A stretch of DNA of 64,000 nucleotides from the NCBI RefSeq assembly GCF_029714945.1, contig NZ_CP121634.1, positions 5,911,001 through 5,975,000 on the forward strand, written 5' to 3'. Source of the DNA: Bradyrhizobium sp. CIAT3101. GTDB lineage: Bacteria; Pseudomonadota; Alphaproteobacteria; Rhizobiales; Xanthobacteraceae. The position numbers and the translations under genes are program-made. Of the stretch, positions 16,876 to 25,354 are shown one piece after another; position 1 is the first letter of the stretch, and every line of letters begins with the position of its first letter. A model generated the notes under the pieces. That model saw only the letters and a program-made list of their open reading frames with translations. It was not told where the DNA came from and made no database searches.

Positions 16876-17862
16876 TTATGGCTCGTCCTTCGGACCATCC
16901 AGAGCCGACGCTGCGCCGCCCAAGACGGCGGTCGCCGAGCCGAGGTGGAGATCGAACGGCCCCCACGTCTTGACGATGATCTCGAGCAATATCTTGTAGA
17001 CGGCGAATGCAGCATCGGACAACGCGGCATTGTCGGAAATGCAAAGCGACATCTGTTGCGAGGCCGACGGCGCGTTGATCCGCCGAATGCAGAGCTCGTC
17101 GAGGTTCGGCAACTCCTTTGCGATCGACATGGGCAGCACTGCCGCCCCCACGCCGGCTGCAATAGCCGAAGAGAGGGTCGACTGGGAATGGATCTCGGCG
17201 ACGATGCGCGGGCGAAGTCCCACCTCGGCGCAGACCCGCTCGACCGTCTGCCGCAGGAAGGATTCCCGGTACGGAAGCAGCAGGTCGAATTGCGCGACCT
17301 CCGCCGCCGAAACCTCCTCCAGAGGCATCTGCTCCGGATAGATGCTGCGGGGCGCGACAAGATAGAAGTACTCGCGCATCAGCGGCTTGTAATCGAGGCC
17401 GGTCACCGGGCGATCGCCGTACAGGACAGCCATGTCCATGCTCCCCTTCAGCATCATCTCGCTGAGCATGATCCCGGAGCTGTCGTAGATGTGCGGCACG
17501 ATGCCGGGATAGCGTGCGCGGACCTGCATCAGCAGCGGGGTCGCCAGCAATGCCGCCGAGCTGAGCGGGGCCAGACCGATCGTGACGTTGCCGGTCAGCT
17601 CCGGCTTGTTGTCCAGAATGGTGCGCCTGGCCTCTTCGATCTGACGCTGGATCGACTTGGCGTAGCGGTAGAGGATTCGTCCGGCCTCGGTGGGCTTAAC
17701 CCCGCGGGCGCTGCGGTCGAGCAGCTTGCACTTGAAATCGGCCTCCAGGCTCGCAATGTGCTGGCTCAGCGCCGGCTGCGCCACATTCAGCACTTTCGCC
17801 GCGCTCGTCATGCTGCCGAGATCCACGACCTTGATGAAGGCCTCCAAGCGTTTCGTATCCAA
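16876..17862 (-). CDS. LysR-family transcriptional regulator (Nac-like)
   Basis: A 328-residue LTTR. The N-terminal helix-turn-helix reads LEAFIKVVDLGSMTSAAKVLNVAQPALSQHIASLEADF (landmarks within 17850-17740), followed by the linker helix and a two-lobed effector domain (LTGNVTIGLAPLSSAALLATPLL; SAIAAGVGAAVLPMS). It resembles Nac-type nitrogen-assimilation LTTRs. It is divergently placed to the SDR/carboxylase/PxpBC operon starting at 18049, the classic LTTR arrangement, and heads a leftward set with the RraA-like and NHL genes. A palindromic T-N11-A box at 17906-17920 is the likely binding site for control of itself and of the divergent operon. Confidence 0.93.
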   Translation of the reverse strand: MDTKRLEAFIKVVDLGSMTSAAKVLNVAQPALSQHIASLEADFKCKLLDRSARGVKPTEAGRILYRYAKSIQRQIEEARRTILDNKPELTGNVTIGLAPLSSAALLATPLLMQVRARYPGIVPHIYDSSGIMLSEMMLKGSMDMAVLYGDRPVTGLDYKPLMREYFYLVAPRSIYPEQMPLEEVSAAEVAQFDLLLPYRESFLRQTVERVCAEVGLRPRIVAEIHSQSTLSSAIAAGVGAAVLPMSIAKELPNLDELCIRRINAPSASQQMSLCISDNAALSDAAFAVYKILLEIIVKTWGPFDLHLGSATAVLGGAASALDGPKDEP

Positions 17863-17905
17863 TACGGCGTCTCCGGATATCCAGTCAGGGAGCAGTGCAG
17901 CAGCA

Positions 17906-17920
17906 ATAGGCTGAAGCTAT
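17906..17920. promoter_or_regulatory. Candidate LysR-type operator (T-N11-A box)
   Basis: ATAGGCTGAAGCTAT is an inverted repeat (ATAG/CTAT) containing the T-N11-A core expected for LTTR binding. It lies 44 bases upstream of the LysR start codon and about 130 bases upstream of the divergent SDR gene. A second small palindrome, CTATAG, follows near 17964. Confidence 0.5.
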
Positions 17921-18048
17921 GGGATCAGAAGGAATTGTTCTTACCACTGGGAACCTGAGGGGCCTATAGCTAGTGCTGAACTCGTCCGCCGCTCGCGTTG
18001 CAGCCGACGCCTCCAGCGGGTCGGACGGTAGCAGAGGAGCCCCCGCGG

Positions 18049-18807
18049 ATGGGATTTTCGGACTATCGGACGGCCCTGGTGACGGGCGCATCCTCCGGAA
18101 TAGGGGCTGCGACTGTTCGCCGCCTGAGTGCGGAAGGGCTCGAAGTCTACGCCGTGGCCCGCGACGCCACCCGCCTGAGCGCCCTCTCTGCGGAGACCGG
18201 ATGCCGACCCTGCGCCGTCGACATCAGCGACCTCGATGCGCTTGCGGCCCTGGCAAAGTCGGCCGAGTTCGACGTCCTCGTCAACAACGCCGGCCAATCC
18301 CGGCGCGGCAATATCCTGGACACGACACCTGAAGACGTGGACGCGCTCATCGACGTCAATCTGCGGGCGGTGCTACATCTGACGCGGCTGGTCGTGCCGG
18401 GCATGGCGCATCGTGATCGAGGCCACGTCGTCAACATCTCCTCCATCGCCGGCCACTACGCATTTGGCGGCGGAAACACCGTGTATCACGCCACCAAAGC
18501 CGGCATTCATTCGCTATCGCAGCAGTTGCGCGTCGACCTCTACGGGACCAGGGTTCGCGTCACAGAGATATCGCCGGCCCGGGTCGAGACCGAGGTGTTC
18601 GGCCGGCTGCTCGGTGATCTGGCCGAAGCCAAGCGTCGCTTCTTCGACGACTATGATGCGCTTCAGCCCGAGGACATCGCCAATTCGATCGCATTCGCGG
18701 TCGGATCGCCGGCGCGCATGAATGTCGCCTTCATGGAAGTTCTGCCGACCCAGCAGGTCGTCGGCGGCCTCAATTTTGCACAGAAGAGCCGGCCGCCGGC
18801 CGAGTGA
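18049..18807 (+). CDS. SDR family NAD(P)-dependent oxidoreductase (copy 1)
   Basis: A 252-residue classical short-chain dehydrogenase: cofactor motif TGASSGIG, NNAG, active-site Tyr-x-x-x-Lys in YHATK, and the serine in NISSIAGHYAF. It is strongly similar to the SDR at 30706-31509, including an identical first ~25 residues (MGFSDYRTALVTGASSGIG onward), with a short deletion before the YHATK motif relative to that copy. The ATG at 18049 follows GAGGAG. It overlaps nothing but is followed directly by accB, so it is probably the first gene of the LysR-controlled operon. The substrate may be a hydroxy or oxo intermediate of the same pathway. Confidence 0.92.
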   Translation: MGFSDYRTALVTGASSGIGAATVRRLSAEGLEVYAVARDATRLSALSAETGCRPCAVDISDLDALAALAKSAEFDVLVNNAGQSRRGNILDTTPEDVDALIDVNLRAVLHLTRLVVPGMAHRDRGHVVNISSIAGHYAFGGGNTVYHATKAGIHSLSQQLRVDLYGTRVRVTEISPARVETEVFGRLLGDLAEAKRRFFDDYDALQPEDIANSIAFAVGSPARMNVAFMEVLPTQQVVGGLNFAQKSRPPAE

Positions 18808-18854
18808 CGCATGAACGCCTCGAACTCGGCAGGCCGCCAACGCGGAGCGTGACT

Positions 18855-19313
18855 GTGGATCTCGCCAAAATCGAACAACTCGTCGATCTCGTGACGCGCT
18901 CCGCAATCGCCGAGCTGGAGCTCACGCAAGATGGCACCCGCATTCGCATCCTCAAGCGCGCGCCCGCAGGACCGCCTGCGGCCCCGGCACAGCCTGCGAC
19001 GGCGTACAAGGTCGAGGCCCCTGCTCTCGATCACCAGGAAAACCCTGCTCCCGACGCTGCCGCCGACGTCGTCGTGCCGGCACCGATGCACGGCGTCTTC
19101 TACCGGGCTGCCGCGCCGGACGAGCCGCCCCTGGTCGAGGTCGGCGCGCGGATCGAGGCCGGGCAGAAGATCTGCATCATCGAGGCGATGAAGACCTTCA
19201 TCGACATCGCCGCCGAAGCGCCCGGTGTCGTGCTTGCCATCCTCGCGGAGAATGGTGACGAGATCGAAGCAGGGCAAGCCCTGTTCCGGATCGGTGCTGT
19301 GGGTTCGCCCTGA
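18855..19313 (+). CDS. accB: Biotin carboxyl carrier protein (AccB-like)
   Basis: A 152-residue BCCP. The N-terminus ([16 protein letters not shown]) aligns with AccB starts, an Ala/Pro-rich linker covers about residues 36-70, and the C-terminal biotinyl domain contains CIIEAMKTF with the biotin-accepting lysine at K113. I place the start at GTG 18855, seven bases after GGAG; the frame is open to a GTG at 18804 that overlaps the SDR stop but lacks a signal. It shares one base (TGATG) with accC. With accC and PxpB/PxpC it forms the type of carboxylase cluster seen in many bacteria next to LamB/YcsF proteins; no carboxyltransferase genes of the AccA/AccD type are present. Confidence 0.92.
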   Translation: MDLAKIEQLVDLVTRSAIAELELTQDGTRIRILKRAPAGPPAAPAQPATAYKVEAPALDHQENPAPDAAADVVVPAPMHGVFYRAAAPDEPPLVEVGARIEAGQKICIIEAMKTFIDIAAEAPGVVLAILAENGDEIEAGQALFRIGAVGSP

Positions 19314-20668
19314 TGTTCGACAAGGTCCTGATCGCCAATCGCGGCGAGATCGCGCTTCGCATCCAGCGCGCCTGTCGGGCGATGGGCCTCAAGACGGTCG
19401 TCGTTCACTCGGAGGCGGACCGCGACGCACGCTATGTCGCACTCGCCGATGAGGCACTCTGCATCGGGCCCGCGCCGGCGAGCGGCACCTATCTCAACAT
19501 TGCGGCAATCCTGCTCGCAGCCGAAGTCAGCGGCGCCCAGGCGATCCATCCCGGTTACGGCTTCCTCTCGGAGAGCGCGGAGTTCGCCGATCGGATTACG
19601 CGCGCCAGCCTCACTTTCATCGGCCCTCCGGCGGATTGTATCCGGACCATGGGCGACAAGGTCGCGGCCAAGCGCGCGATGCGACTGGCGGGCGTGCCTT
19701 GCGTGCCGGGGCCGGACAGCGCCCTGCCGGATGATCCGGCCGAGGTTCGCGCGATCGCCCGGGACATCGGATATCCTGTCATCATCAAGGCCGCCGGCGG
19801 CGGCGGCGGGCGCGGCATGCGGATCGTGCGCAGCGAAGCCGCGCTGGACGAGGCGCTGGCGCTGACCCGCGCCGAAGCCAGCAAGGCCTTCAAGAACGCT
19901 GCGGTGTACATCGAGAAATTCCTCGAAAAGCCCCGCCATATCGAGATTCAGGTGCTGTGCGACCAGCACGACAATCATCTCTGGCTCGGCGACCGCGACT
20001 GCTCGCTCCAGCGCAGGAACCAGAAGGTGGTCGAGGAAGCCCCCGCGCCCGGCATCGATCGCGCGCTGATCGAGCGGGTCGGCACAAGCTGCGTCGAGGC
20101 GTGCCGGCGGATCGGCTATCGCGGCGCCGGCACGTTCGAGTTCCTCTACGAGGACGGGCAGTTCTTCTTCATCGAGATGAACACGCGTGTCCAGGTCGAG
20201 CATCCCGTCACCGAGATGACGACGGGGATCGACATCGTCAAAGAGCAGATCCGCATCGCGCAAGGCGAGCCGCTGGGGATTGCGCAAGGCGACATTGCCC
20301 GTGTCGGCCATGCCGTCGAATTCCGCATCAATGCCGAAGACCCCTCAACCTTCGCGCCCTCGCCCGGCACGGTGACCCGCTGGGACATTCCCGGCGGCAT
20401 CGGCATCCGCGTCGATTCGCACATCGCCGCCGGCGCCACCGTTCCCCGTCACTACGACTCGCTGATCGGCAAGCTCATCGCCCATGGCAGCACCCGTGAG
20501 GAAGCGCTCGCGCGTGCCCGGGTCGCCTTGTCCGAGCTGCGCGCCGAAGGCATCCGAACCAACGTGCCGTTGCACCAGGCGATCCTCGCCGATCCGGCGT
20601 TCTGCCGCGGCGGCTACGACATCCATCATCTCGAACACTGGATGAACGCGCGGGTGGCCGCGCCATGA
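19313..20668 (+). CDS. accC: Biotin carboxylase (AccC-like)
   Basis: A 451-residue ATP-grasp biotin carboxylase that charges the biotin of the BCCP with bicarbonate-derived carboxyl. Landmarks are [14 protein letters not shown] at the N-terminus, [10 protein letters not shown], the glycine-rich ATP lid [37 protein letters not shown], the metal-binding [16 protein letters not shown] and the C-terminal [12 protein letters not shown] region. Length is normal. It is translationally coupled to the accB-like gene by TGATG and to pxpB by an ATGA overlap. Because PxpB/PxpC are the next genes, the partner carboxyltransferase-like activity is probably theirs rather than acetyl-CoA carboxylase. Confidence 0.95.
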   Translation: MFDKVLIANRGEIALRIQRACRAMGLKTVVVHSEADRDARYVALADEALCIGPAPASGTYLNIAAILLAAEVSGAQAIHPGYGFLSESAEFADRITRASLTFIGPPADCIRTMGDKVAAKRAMRLAGVPCVPGPDSALPDDPAEVRAIARDIGYPVIIKAAGGGGGRGMRIVRSEAALDEALALTRAEASKAFKNAAVYIEKFLEKPRHIEIQVLCDQHDNHLWLGDRDCSLQRRNQKVVEEAPAPGIDRALIERVGTSCVEACRRIGYRGAGTFEFLYEDGQFFFIEMNTRVQVEHPVTEMTTGIDIVKEQIRIAQGEPLGIAQGDIARVGHAVEFRINAEDPSTFAPSPGTVTRWDIPGGIGIRVDSHIAAGATVPRHYDSLIGKLIAHGSTREEALARARVALSELRAEGIRTNVPLHQAILADPAFCRGGYDIHHLEHWMNARVAAP

Positions 20669-21327
20669 CGACGCCGGACCGGCCGCGGATCAGCCTGCTC
20701 GGAACATCGGCCCTCCTGTTCGAGGCGCCCGGCGCATTCGACCTGCCGCACCAGCGGCGCATCTGGTCGCTGGCGGCCACCGCATCGAAATGGCCAGGAA
20801 TCCGCGAGGCCATTCCCGGCATCACCAACTTGATGCTGACCTTCGACACGCCGCCCTGCGAGCTCGACACCTTGATTGCCGCGCTCAACGACGGCTGGGA
20901 CGCGGCAGAAGGCCTCGCGATCGGCGGCCGCGAGATCAGGCTGCCGGTGACTTATGGCGGCGAGATCGGATCGCAGCTTCAGTCCGTCGCCGACCATTGC
21001 GGCCTGTCCGTCGACGACGTGATCTCGATCCATGCCGCCCCGCTCTACACGGTGTTCGCGCTCGGCAGCCATCCCGGCTATTGCTATCTCGGCGGCATGG
21101 ACCCGCGCATCACCATGCCGCGACGGCAGACTCCGCTGCAACGCTCCGCGGGCGGCTCAGTGTCGATCGGCGGATCGCAGACCGGGGTCTCCGCTTCGCC
21201 CGGACCGAGCGGCTGGCACGCCATCGGACATACCAGCTGGACCTTCTTCGATCCGTCCTGGCCGACGCCAGCCGCACTCGCACCGGGCGATACCATCCGC
21301 TTCGAGATCGAACGGGTGATCCGGTGA
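20665..21327 (+). CDS. pxpB: 5-oxoprolinase subunit B-like (PxpB/KipI, copy 1)
   Basis: A 220-residue protein of the allophanate hydrolase subunit 1/KipI family. The conserved pattern is visible: [53 protein letters not shown] (landmarks), then [12 protein letters not shown] and GWHAIGHT. In known systems PxpA, PxpB and PxpC together open 5-oxoproline to glutamate using ATP. It overlaps accC and pxpC by four bases each. A second pxpB-pxpC pair lies at 23547-25216 on the opposite strand. Confidence 0.9.
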   Translation: MTTPDRPRISLLGTSALLFEAPGAFDLPHQRRIWSLAATASKWPGIREAIPGITNLMLTFDTPPCELDTLIAALNDGWDAAEGLAIGGREIRLPVTYGGEIGSQLQSVADHCGLSVDDVISIHAAPLYTVFALGSHPGYCYLGGMDPRITMPRRQTPLQRSAGGSVSIGGSQTGVSASPGPSGWHAIGHTSWTFFDPSWPTPAALAPGDTIRFEIERVIR

Positions 21328-22301
21328 TCGAGATCCTGTCAGTCACAGGGCCTGCGAGCGTCCAGGATCTCGGCCGCTTCGACCAGTATCGCTTCGGGGT
21401 CGGCACGTCGGGCGCGATGGACGATGTCGCGCTGCGTACCGGCAACATCCTTCTCGGCAACGACGAGAACGCGGCCGGCATCGAAATTCCGATGCTGCCG
21501 TTCAAGCTTCGTTTCGACCGGGACACGGCCTTTGCACTCACCGGCGCCGATGTCGAGGCCGAGATCGCAGGACGCGCGATTCCGCCATGGTGGCGTTCGC
21601 ACGCCCGCGCCGGCGATATCCTGATCATCAAGGCGATGCCCCGCGGCGCACGAAGCTATCTGGCATTCGGCGGCGGCATCGACGTGCCCATGGTGCTGGG
21701 CTCCCGCAGCACGCAGTTTCGCGGCGAGTTCGGCGGCTGGCACGGACGGCCGCTCCAGCCCGGCGACATCCTGCCCTGCGTCGCTTCGCCCGCGATCATT
21801 GGGGATCTCGGGGTCCAGCCGGCCGAGATCACGCTGGCGCGGCCGAACGCTGCCGCAGACGAGACCGTCGTCAGGGTCGTGATCGCCGGCGAATATGACG
21901 GGTTCGACGCCGCCACGCAGGCGCTGTTCTGGTCCAGTCGCTGGAAGATCACGCCGCAGAGCAACCGTTACGGCTACCGCCTGCAGGGCCCCGCCGTGAA
22001 GCCGAAAGCACCGATCGAGAAGCGCTCGCACGGCATCGTCCCCGGCGTGATCCAGATTCCGCCGAACGGGCAGCCGATCATCCAGATGCGCGACGCCCAG
22101 ACGTCCGGCGGCTATCCGAAGATCGCAACCGTGATCCGGGCTGACCTGTGGCGCGTCGGGCAGGCGCAGCTCGGAAGCAAGCTGCGGTTCGAGCAGACGG
22201 CTTACGTCGACGCACTTGCGGCCGAGGCCGAGATGTCAGCGTATCTCGAGCGGCTCAGGACCCATGTGCGTCTCATCGAGGAGATCAGAACATGCCGATA
22301 G
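21324..22301 (+). CDS. pxpC: 5-oxoprolinase subunit C-like (PxpC/KipA, copy 1)
   Basis: A 325-residue biotin-dependent carboxyltransferase-like/allophanate hydrolase subunit 2 family protein. Starts at GTG 21324 inside the pxpB stop (GTGA), although the frame is open much further upstream inside pxpB. Conserved landmarks are SVQDLGRF, GVGTSGAMDD, NAAGIEIPMLPF, FGGGIDVPMVLGSRST, QSNRYGYRLQGP, SHGIVPGVIQIPPNGQPI and DAQTSGGYPKIA. With PxpB it would bind the substrate amide or lactam. The position directly after BCCP/biotin carboxylase supports a carboxylation step in this version. It overlaps the next gene by ten bases. Confidence 0.9.
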   Translation: MIEILSVTGPASVQDLGRFDQYRFGVGTSGAMDDVALRTGNILLGNDENAAGIEIPMLPFKLRFDRDTAFALTGADVEAEIAGRAIPPWWRSHARAGDILIIKAMPRGARSYLAFGGGIDVPMVLGSRSTQFRGEFGGWHGRPLQPGDILPCVASPAIIGDLGVQPAEITLARPNAAADETVVRVVIAGEYDGFDAATQALFWSSRWKITPQSNRYGYRLQGPAVKPKAPIEKRSHGIVPGVIQIPPNGQPIIQMRDAQTSGGYPKIATVIRADLWRVGQAQLGSKLRFEQTAYVDALAAEAEMSAYLERLRTHVRLIEEIRTCR

Positions 22302-22717
22302 AGCTGACCGAGATCGCGCGTCTCGCGCAAATCCTCGAAAGGTCCGGCGCCGACACGATCGAAATCGAGGAGCCCGGCCAATCCCTGAAGCTTGTCGTCG
22401 ACACCGGCCCACGCATGGCAGAGTCACCGATGCTTGCGGCCCCGGCTGTCGACCATTCCGTCATCGCCAAAGCCGACGTCGCAGGGCATTTCCTCGCGGC
22501 CCATCCCTGGCGGGACAAGCCGTTCATCGCACCGGGCCAGCGGGTCGAGGCCGGCGCGATCGTCGGCCTCGTCAGGATCGGCTTGCTGTATGCGCCCATC
22601 GTGGCGCCCGCCACCGGCATCGTCGATGCCGTGATCGCGGAGCCCGGCGCAACGGTCGGCTACGGCACTGCGATCGCACGCATCCGCCCGTTGCCCGAGG
22701 GCAGCTCGATCAATTGA
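22292..22717 (+). CDS. BCCP-like protein without the biotinyl lysine
   Basis: A 141-residue homologue of the biotin carrier protein: an AccB-like N-terminus (MPIELTEIARLAQILERSGA), a shortened linker and a C-terminal biotinyl/lipoyl-like barrel. Aligning FIAPGQRVEAGAIVGLVRIG with the true BCCP of this operon puts RIGL (residues 95-98, bases 22574-22585) where EAMK should be, so the lysine that would carry biotin is replaced by leucine. The rest of the barrel, including the YAPIVAPATGIV half, is well kept, so this looks like a selected change and not decay. It could be a structural or regulatory subunit of the PxpBC/carboxylase complex. Last gene of the plus-strand operon; its end overlaps the convergent PxpA-like gene by eight bases. 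Confidence 0.82.
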   Translation: MPIELTEIARLAQILERSGADTIEIEEPGQSLKLVVDTGPRMAESPMLAAPAVDHSVIAKADVAGHFLAAHPWRDKPFIAPGQRVEAGAIVGLVRIGLLYAPIVAPATGIVDAVIAEPGATVGYGTAIARIRPLPEGSSIN

Positions 22718-23477
22718 GCAGGACCGTTGCGGGCGTGACTTCGCCGCCGCCCTGCTCGATCACGCGGCGCACCGTGCCGGCGAGGTTGACCGATCCAGGC
22801 GTGTCACTGTGGATCAGGATCGAGCGCGCCTCGACCTTGATCGACTTGCCCTCGATCGTCCGCACGGTGCCACTATCGAGAAAGCGCTTGACCCGTTCGG
22901 CCACGGCTTCGGTCGACGTGATGACAGAGTTGGGAAGCTTGCGGGACACCAGATGGCCGTTCTCGTCATAGGCGCGGTCGGCCAGGAACAGGGTGAGGAT
23001 GCGCAGCCCCACCTTGCGCGCAGCGTGCACGATCGCGGCGTCGGGCTGCGAGAACACGATGAAATCGCGATTGATGGTCGCAATCGCGCGAGCGACGACA
23101 TCGGCCATATCGGGGTCGGCGTTGACCATGTTGCCCATCGCCGCGTGGAAGCTGACATGAGTCACGCGGTGACCCGCATTGGCCGCGATCGCCTGCAAGG
23201 CGCCGATCTGATAGACCATGTGTTTCTCCAGCTCGGCGGCATCCATCTGGATCACGCGGCGGCCAAACCCGAGCAGATCAGGCAGGCCAGGATGGGCACC
23301 GACCTCGACCCCCTTCTGCTTTGCCAGGCGAACCATGCGATCCATGATGATGGGATCGCCGGCGTGGAAGCCGCACGCCACGTTGGCGGACGAGATGATG
23401 CCCATCAGCGCCTCATCGTCGCAGATGCGATAATTGCCGAAGCCTTCGCCCATGTCCGAATTGATGCCGATTTTCAT
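22710..23477 (-). CDS. pxpA: LamB/YcsF family protein (PxpA-like, divergent)
   Basis: A 255-residue LamB/YcsF family protein, the catalytic-type subunit A of ATP-dependent 5-oxoprolinase. Conserved parts are INSDMGEGFG, SSANVACGFHAGDP, GAHPGLPDLLGFGRR, and DTPGSVNLA. Several segments differ from typical members: the usual KPHGALYN is HVSFHAAMGNMVN here, and the usual VHGD is LIHSD. These changes touch residues near the presumed active site, so a substrate other than 5-oxoproline is possible. It is transcribed leftward after pxpC copy 2, with a 69-base gap that contains a palindrome, and converges on the plus-strand operon. Confidence 0.85.
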   Translation of the reverse strand: MKIGINSDMGEGFGNYRICDDEALMGIISSANVACGFHAGDPIIMDRMVRLAKQKGVEVGAHPGLPDLLGFGRRVIQMDAAELEKHMVYQIGALQAIAANAGHRVTHVSFHAAMGNMVNADPDMADVVARAIATINRDFIVFSQPDAAIVHAARKVGLRILTLFLADRAYDENGHLVSRKLPNSVITSTEAVAERVKRFLDSGTVRTIEGKSIKVEARSILIHSDTPGSVNLAGTVRRVIEQGGGEVTPATVLLN

Positions 23478-23520
23478 GTTCGTACCCTGCTCTTGTTATC
23501 GTTGACGTCCACTTTTGTTT

Positions 23521-23547
23521 GAGCATGATCTTTTCCGGATCATGCTC
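23521..23547. repeat. Palindromic element, 10-bp arms
   Basis: GAGCATGATC (23521-23530), loop TTTTCCG, GATCATGCTC (23538-23547). The GCATGATC...TTTTCCGGATCATGC type of sequence is a common dispersed palindrome in Bradyrhizobium and relatives (from memory). It touches the stop codon of pxpC copy 2 and precedes pxpA, so in the transcript it would form a stem between the two genes and may act as a partial terminator or 3'-end stabiliser. Confidence 0.75.
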
Positions 23548-24524
23548 TAAAGCGCTCGATAGAGATCCGCGGTCGCACGCAACTTCGCGAGGTAATCGTT
23601 GACGGGAGCCATGGCCGCGACCGCGTCCTGGTAGCTCACCTCGTTGAAGGCGATGAACGAGCCCGGCGCCGCCTGGCCGAGGCGCCAGAGATCGGCCTGG
23701 ATCACGGCTGCCATCTTCGGATAGCCACCGGCCGTATTGGCGTCGCTCATCTGGATGATCGGCTCGCCGCTCGGCGGCACCTGCACGACGCCAGTCACGA
23801 CGCCATGCGAGCGCATCTCGACGGGTGCGTCCAATGTCAGCTTGCCGCCAGTGAGCCGATAGCCGCCTCTGTCGCTCTGGGCGCTGATCTTCCACGTCGT
23901 GGACCAGAACGCCGCCTGCATCGCCTCCGAAAACAAATCATACTCGCCGGCCCGCAGGACACGTATCCGCAGCACGCGGTCATCCGCGGGAGCGGCGCCC
24001 GCGATCGCGACATCAGGCGGCGCAACGCCGAAGCCGAAGCGGCCGTCGCTCCTGTGCGGCGAACATCCGACCGGCACGACGTCGCCGGCCTGCAAGGTGC
24101 GGCCCTCCAGCCCGCCGAAGCCGCCGCGCAGATGCGTGCTCCGTGAGCCCAGCACGCGCGGAACATCGATGCCCCCGCCGAACGTCGCGTAGATCCGCGC
24201 GCCACGCCGCGGCGCGGTGATCGCGAGAACCTCGCCCGCCTTGGCCTGCATGCACCACCACGGCCGGACGGTTGCCGCCGCCAGGGTCGAATCGTGATCG
24301 GCGCCCGTAAGCGCAAACACGGCATCTGTCTGGAAGCGCAGGCGGAACGGAAAGGTCTGGATCTCGATGCCGGCCGCATTGTCGTCATTGCCAAGCAGCG
24401 CGTTGCCGGCGGCGAGCGCGACGGGATCCATGGCGCCCGACGTGCTCACACCGAAACGACGCGCGCCGTGGCGGCCAAGATCCTGGATGGTGTTGAAAGC
24501 GGGGCTGGCCAATATTTCGATCAC
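23547..24524 (-). CDS. pxpC: 5-oxoprolinase subunit C-like (PxpC/KipA, copy 2)
   Basis: A 325-residue paralogue of the protein at 21324-22301, same length and same GTG-start arrangement: GTG 24524 overlaps the stop of pxpB copy 2 by four bases. Landmarks are TIQDLGRHG, GVSTSGAMDP, NAAGIEIQTFPF, FGGGIDVPRVLGSRST, SDRGGYRLTGG, RSHGVVTGVVQVPPSGEPI and DANTAGGYPKMA. The two copies are clearly homologous along their length but differ at many positions, so the duplication is not recent. This copy is in the operon with the polyamine-type transporter and precedes pxpA, making it the more likely partner of PxpA. Confidence 0.9.
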   Translation of the reverse strand: MIEILASPAFNTIQDLGRHGARRFGVSTSGAMDPVALAAGNALLGNDDNAAGIEIQTFPFRLRFQTDAVFALTGADHDSTLAAATVRPWWCMQAKAGEVLAITAPRRGARIYATFGGGIDVPRVLGSRSTHLRGGFGGLEGRTLQAGDVVPVGCSPHRSDGRFGFGVAPPDVAIAGAAPADDRVLRIRVLRAGEYDLFSEAMQAAFWSTTWKISAQSDRGGYRLTGGKLTLDAPVEMRSHGVVTGVVQVPPSGEPIIQMSDANTAGGYPKMAAVIQADLWRLGQAAPGSFIAFNEVSYQDAVAAMAPVNDYLAKLRATADLYRAL

Positions 24525-25216
24525 AGCTCGACCCGATCGATTCTGAATCGGACACGGTCGCCCGGAAGCATGAGCGACGGTTGTTCGGACGTCGGGTCGA
24601 ACATCGCAACCGAGGCCCATCCGATCGCGTTCCATCCGTTCGGGCTCGTCAGCACCGCCACGCCGGTCTGCATTCCGCCGATCGTCACCGAACCTGCGCG
24701 CATGTTGAGCGACGGCACGGATTTGCGCGGCATGTAGATGCGCGGATCGAGGCCATGGAGGTAGCCGAACCCCGGCGAGCTCGCGACGGCGCAGACGGTG
24801 TATTCGCCTTCGCTATGAATCCGGATGACGTCACGCGCGGACAATCCGGCACGGTCCGCAACCGCCGGCAAGTCGAAGCCGAGCTCCCCGCCATAGACGA
24901 CGGGGATCTCGATGAGCTTGCCGTCGGCCTTGCGACTCGGCACGCGATGCCACAATTCGACGATTGAAGCGCTGAGCATGCCGATATCCGCCGGCGGCTG
25001 CTCGAAGACGAGCATCACATTGGTGACGCCTATGACGGCCTCCTGGACGTCGGGCCAGGTCGAAACCGCATCCGCAAAAGCCCAGATGCGTCCTTGCTGC
25101 ACCAGGTCGAAGTCACCCGGCGCCTCGACCAGCATCGCAAGCGTGCCGATCAGGCTGATCTTCGGGCTTTTCTCGATCGTGCCGACAAAGGGAGCATTGG
25201 GCTGATTAATCGACAA
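24521..25216 (-). CDS. pxpB: 5-oxoprolinase subunit B-like (PxpB/KipI, copy 2)
   Basis: A 231-residue KipI/allophanate hydrolase subunit 1 family protein, about ten residues longer at the N-terminus than copy 1. The family pattern is present: GTLAMLVEAPG, VTNVMLVFEQPP, IPVVYGGELGFDLPAVADRAGLS, RIHSEGEYTVCAVASSPGFGYLHGLDPRIYMPR (landmarks) and GSVTIGGMQTGVAV. It lies 138 bases downstream of the transporter ATPase gene on the same strand and is coupled to pxpC copy 2. Confidence 0.9.
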   Translation of the reverse strand: MSINQPNAPFVGTIEKSPKISLIGTLAMLVEAPGDFDLVQQGRIWAFADAVSTWPDVQEAVIGVTNVMLVFEQPPADIGMLSASIVELWHRVPSRKADGKLIEIPVVYGGELGFDLPAVADRAGLSARDVIRIHSEGEYTVCAVASSPGFGYLHGLDPRIYMPRKSVPSLNMRAGSVTIGGMQTGVAVLTSPNGWNAIGWASVAMFDPTSEQPSLMLPGDRVRFRIDRVEL

Positions 25217-25354
25217 AAGGGCCTCGCTGGTCGAACGCCCGTGGCGCTGCCACGATCAAATCTAGCCAAGCGACACAAGCCGATCCAAGACGATGTTCGT
25301 CTGCGGGTATAAGGGATGTCGATTGCCCGCAAGACGCCGCGCTCGTCCCCTGCT

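Noticed and set aside
18804..18806. GTG overlapping the SDR stop as start of the BCCP gene
   Set aside because: No signal before it; GTG 18855 has GGAG at seven bases and matches AccB N-termini.
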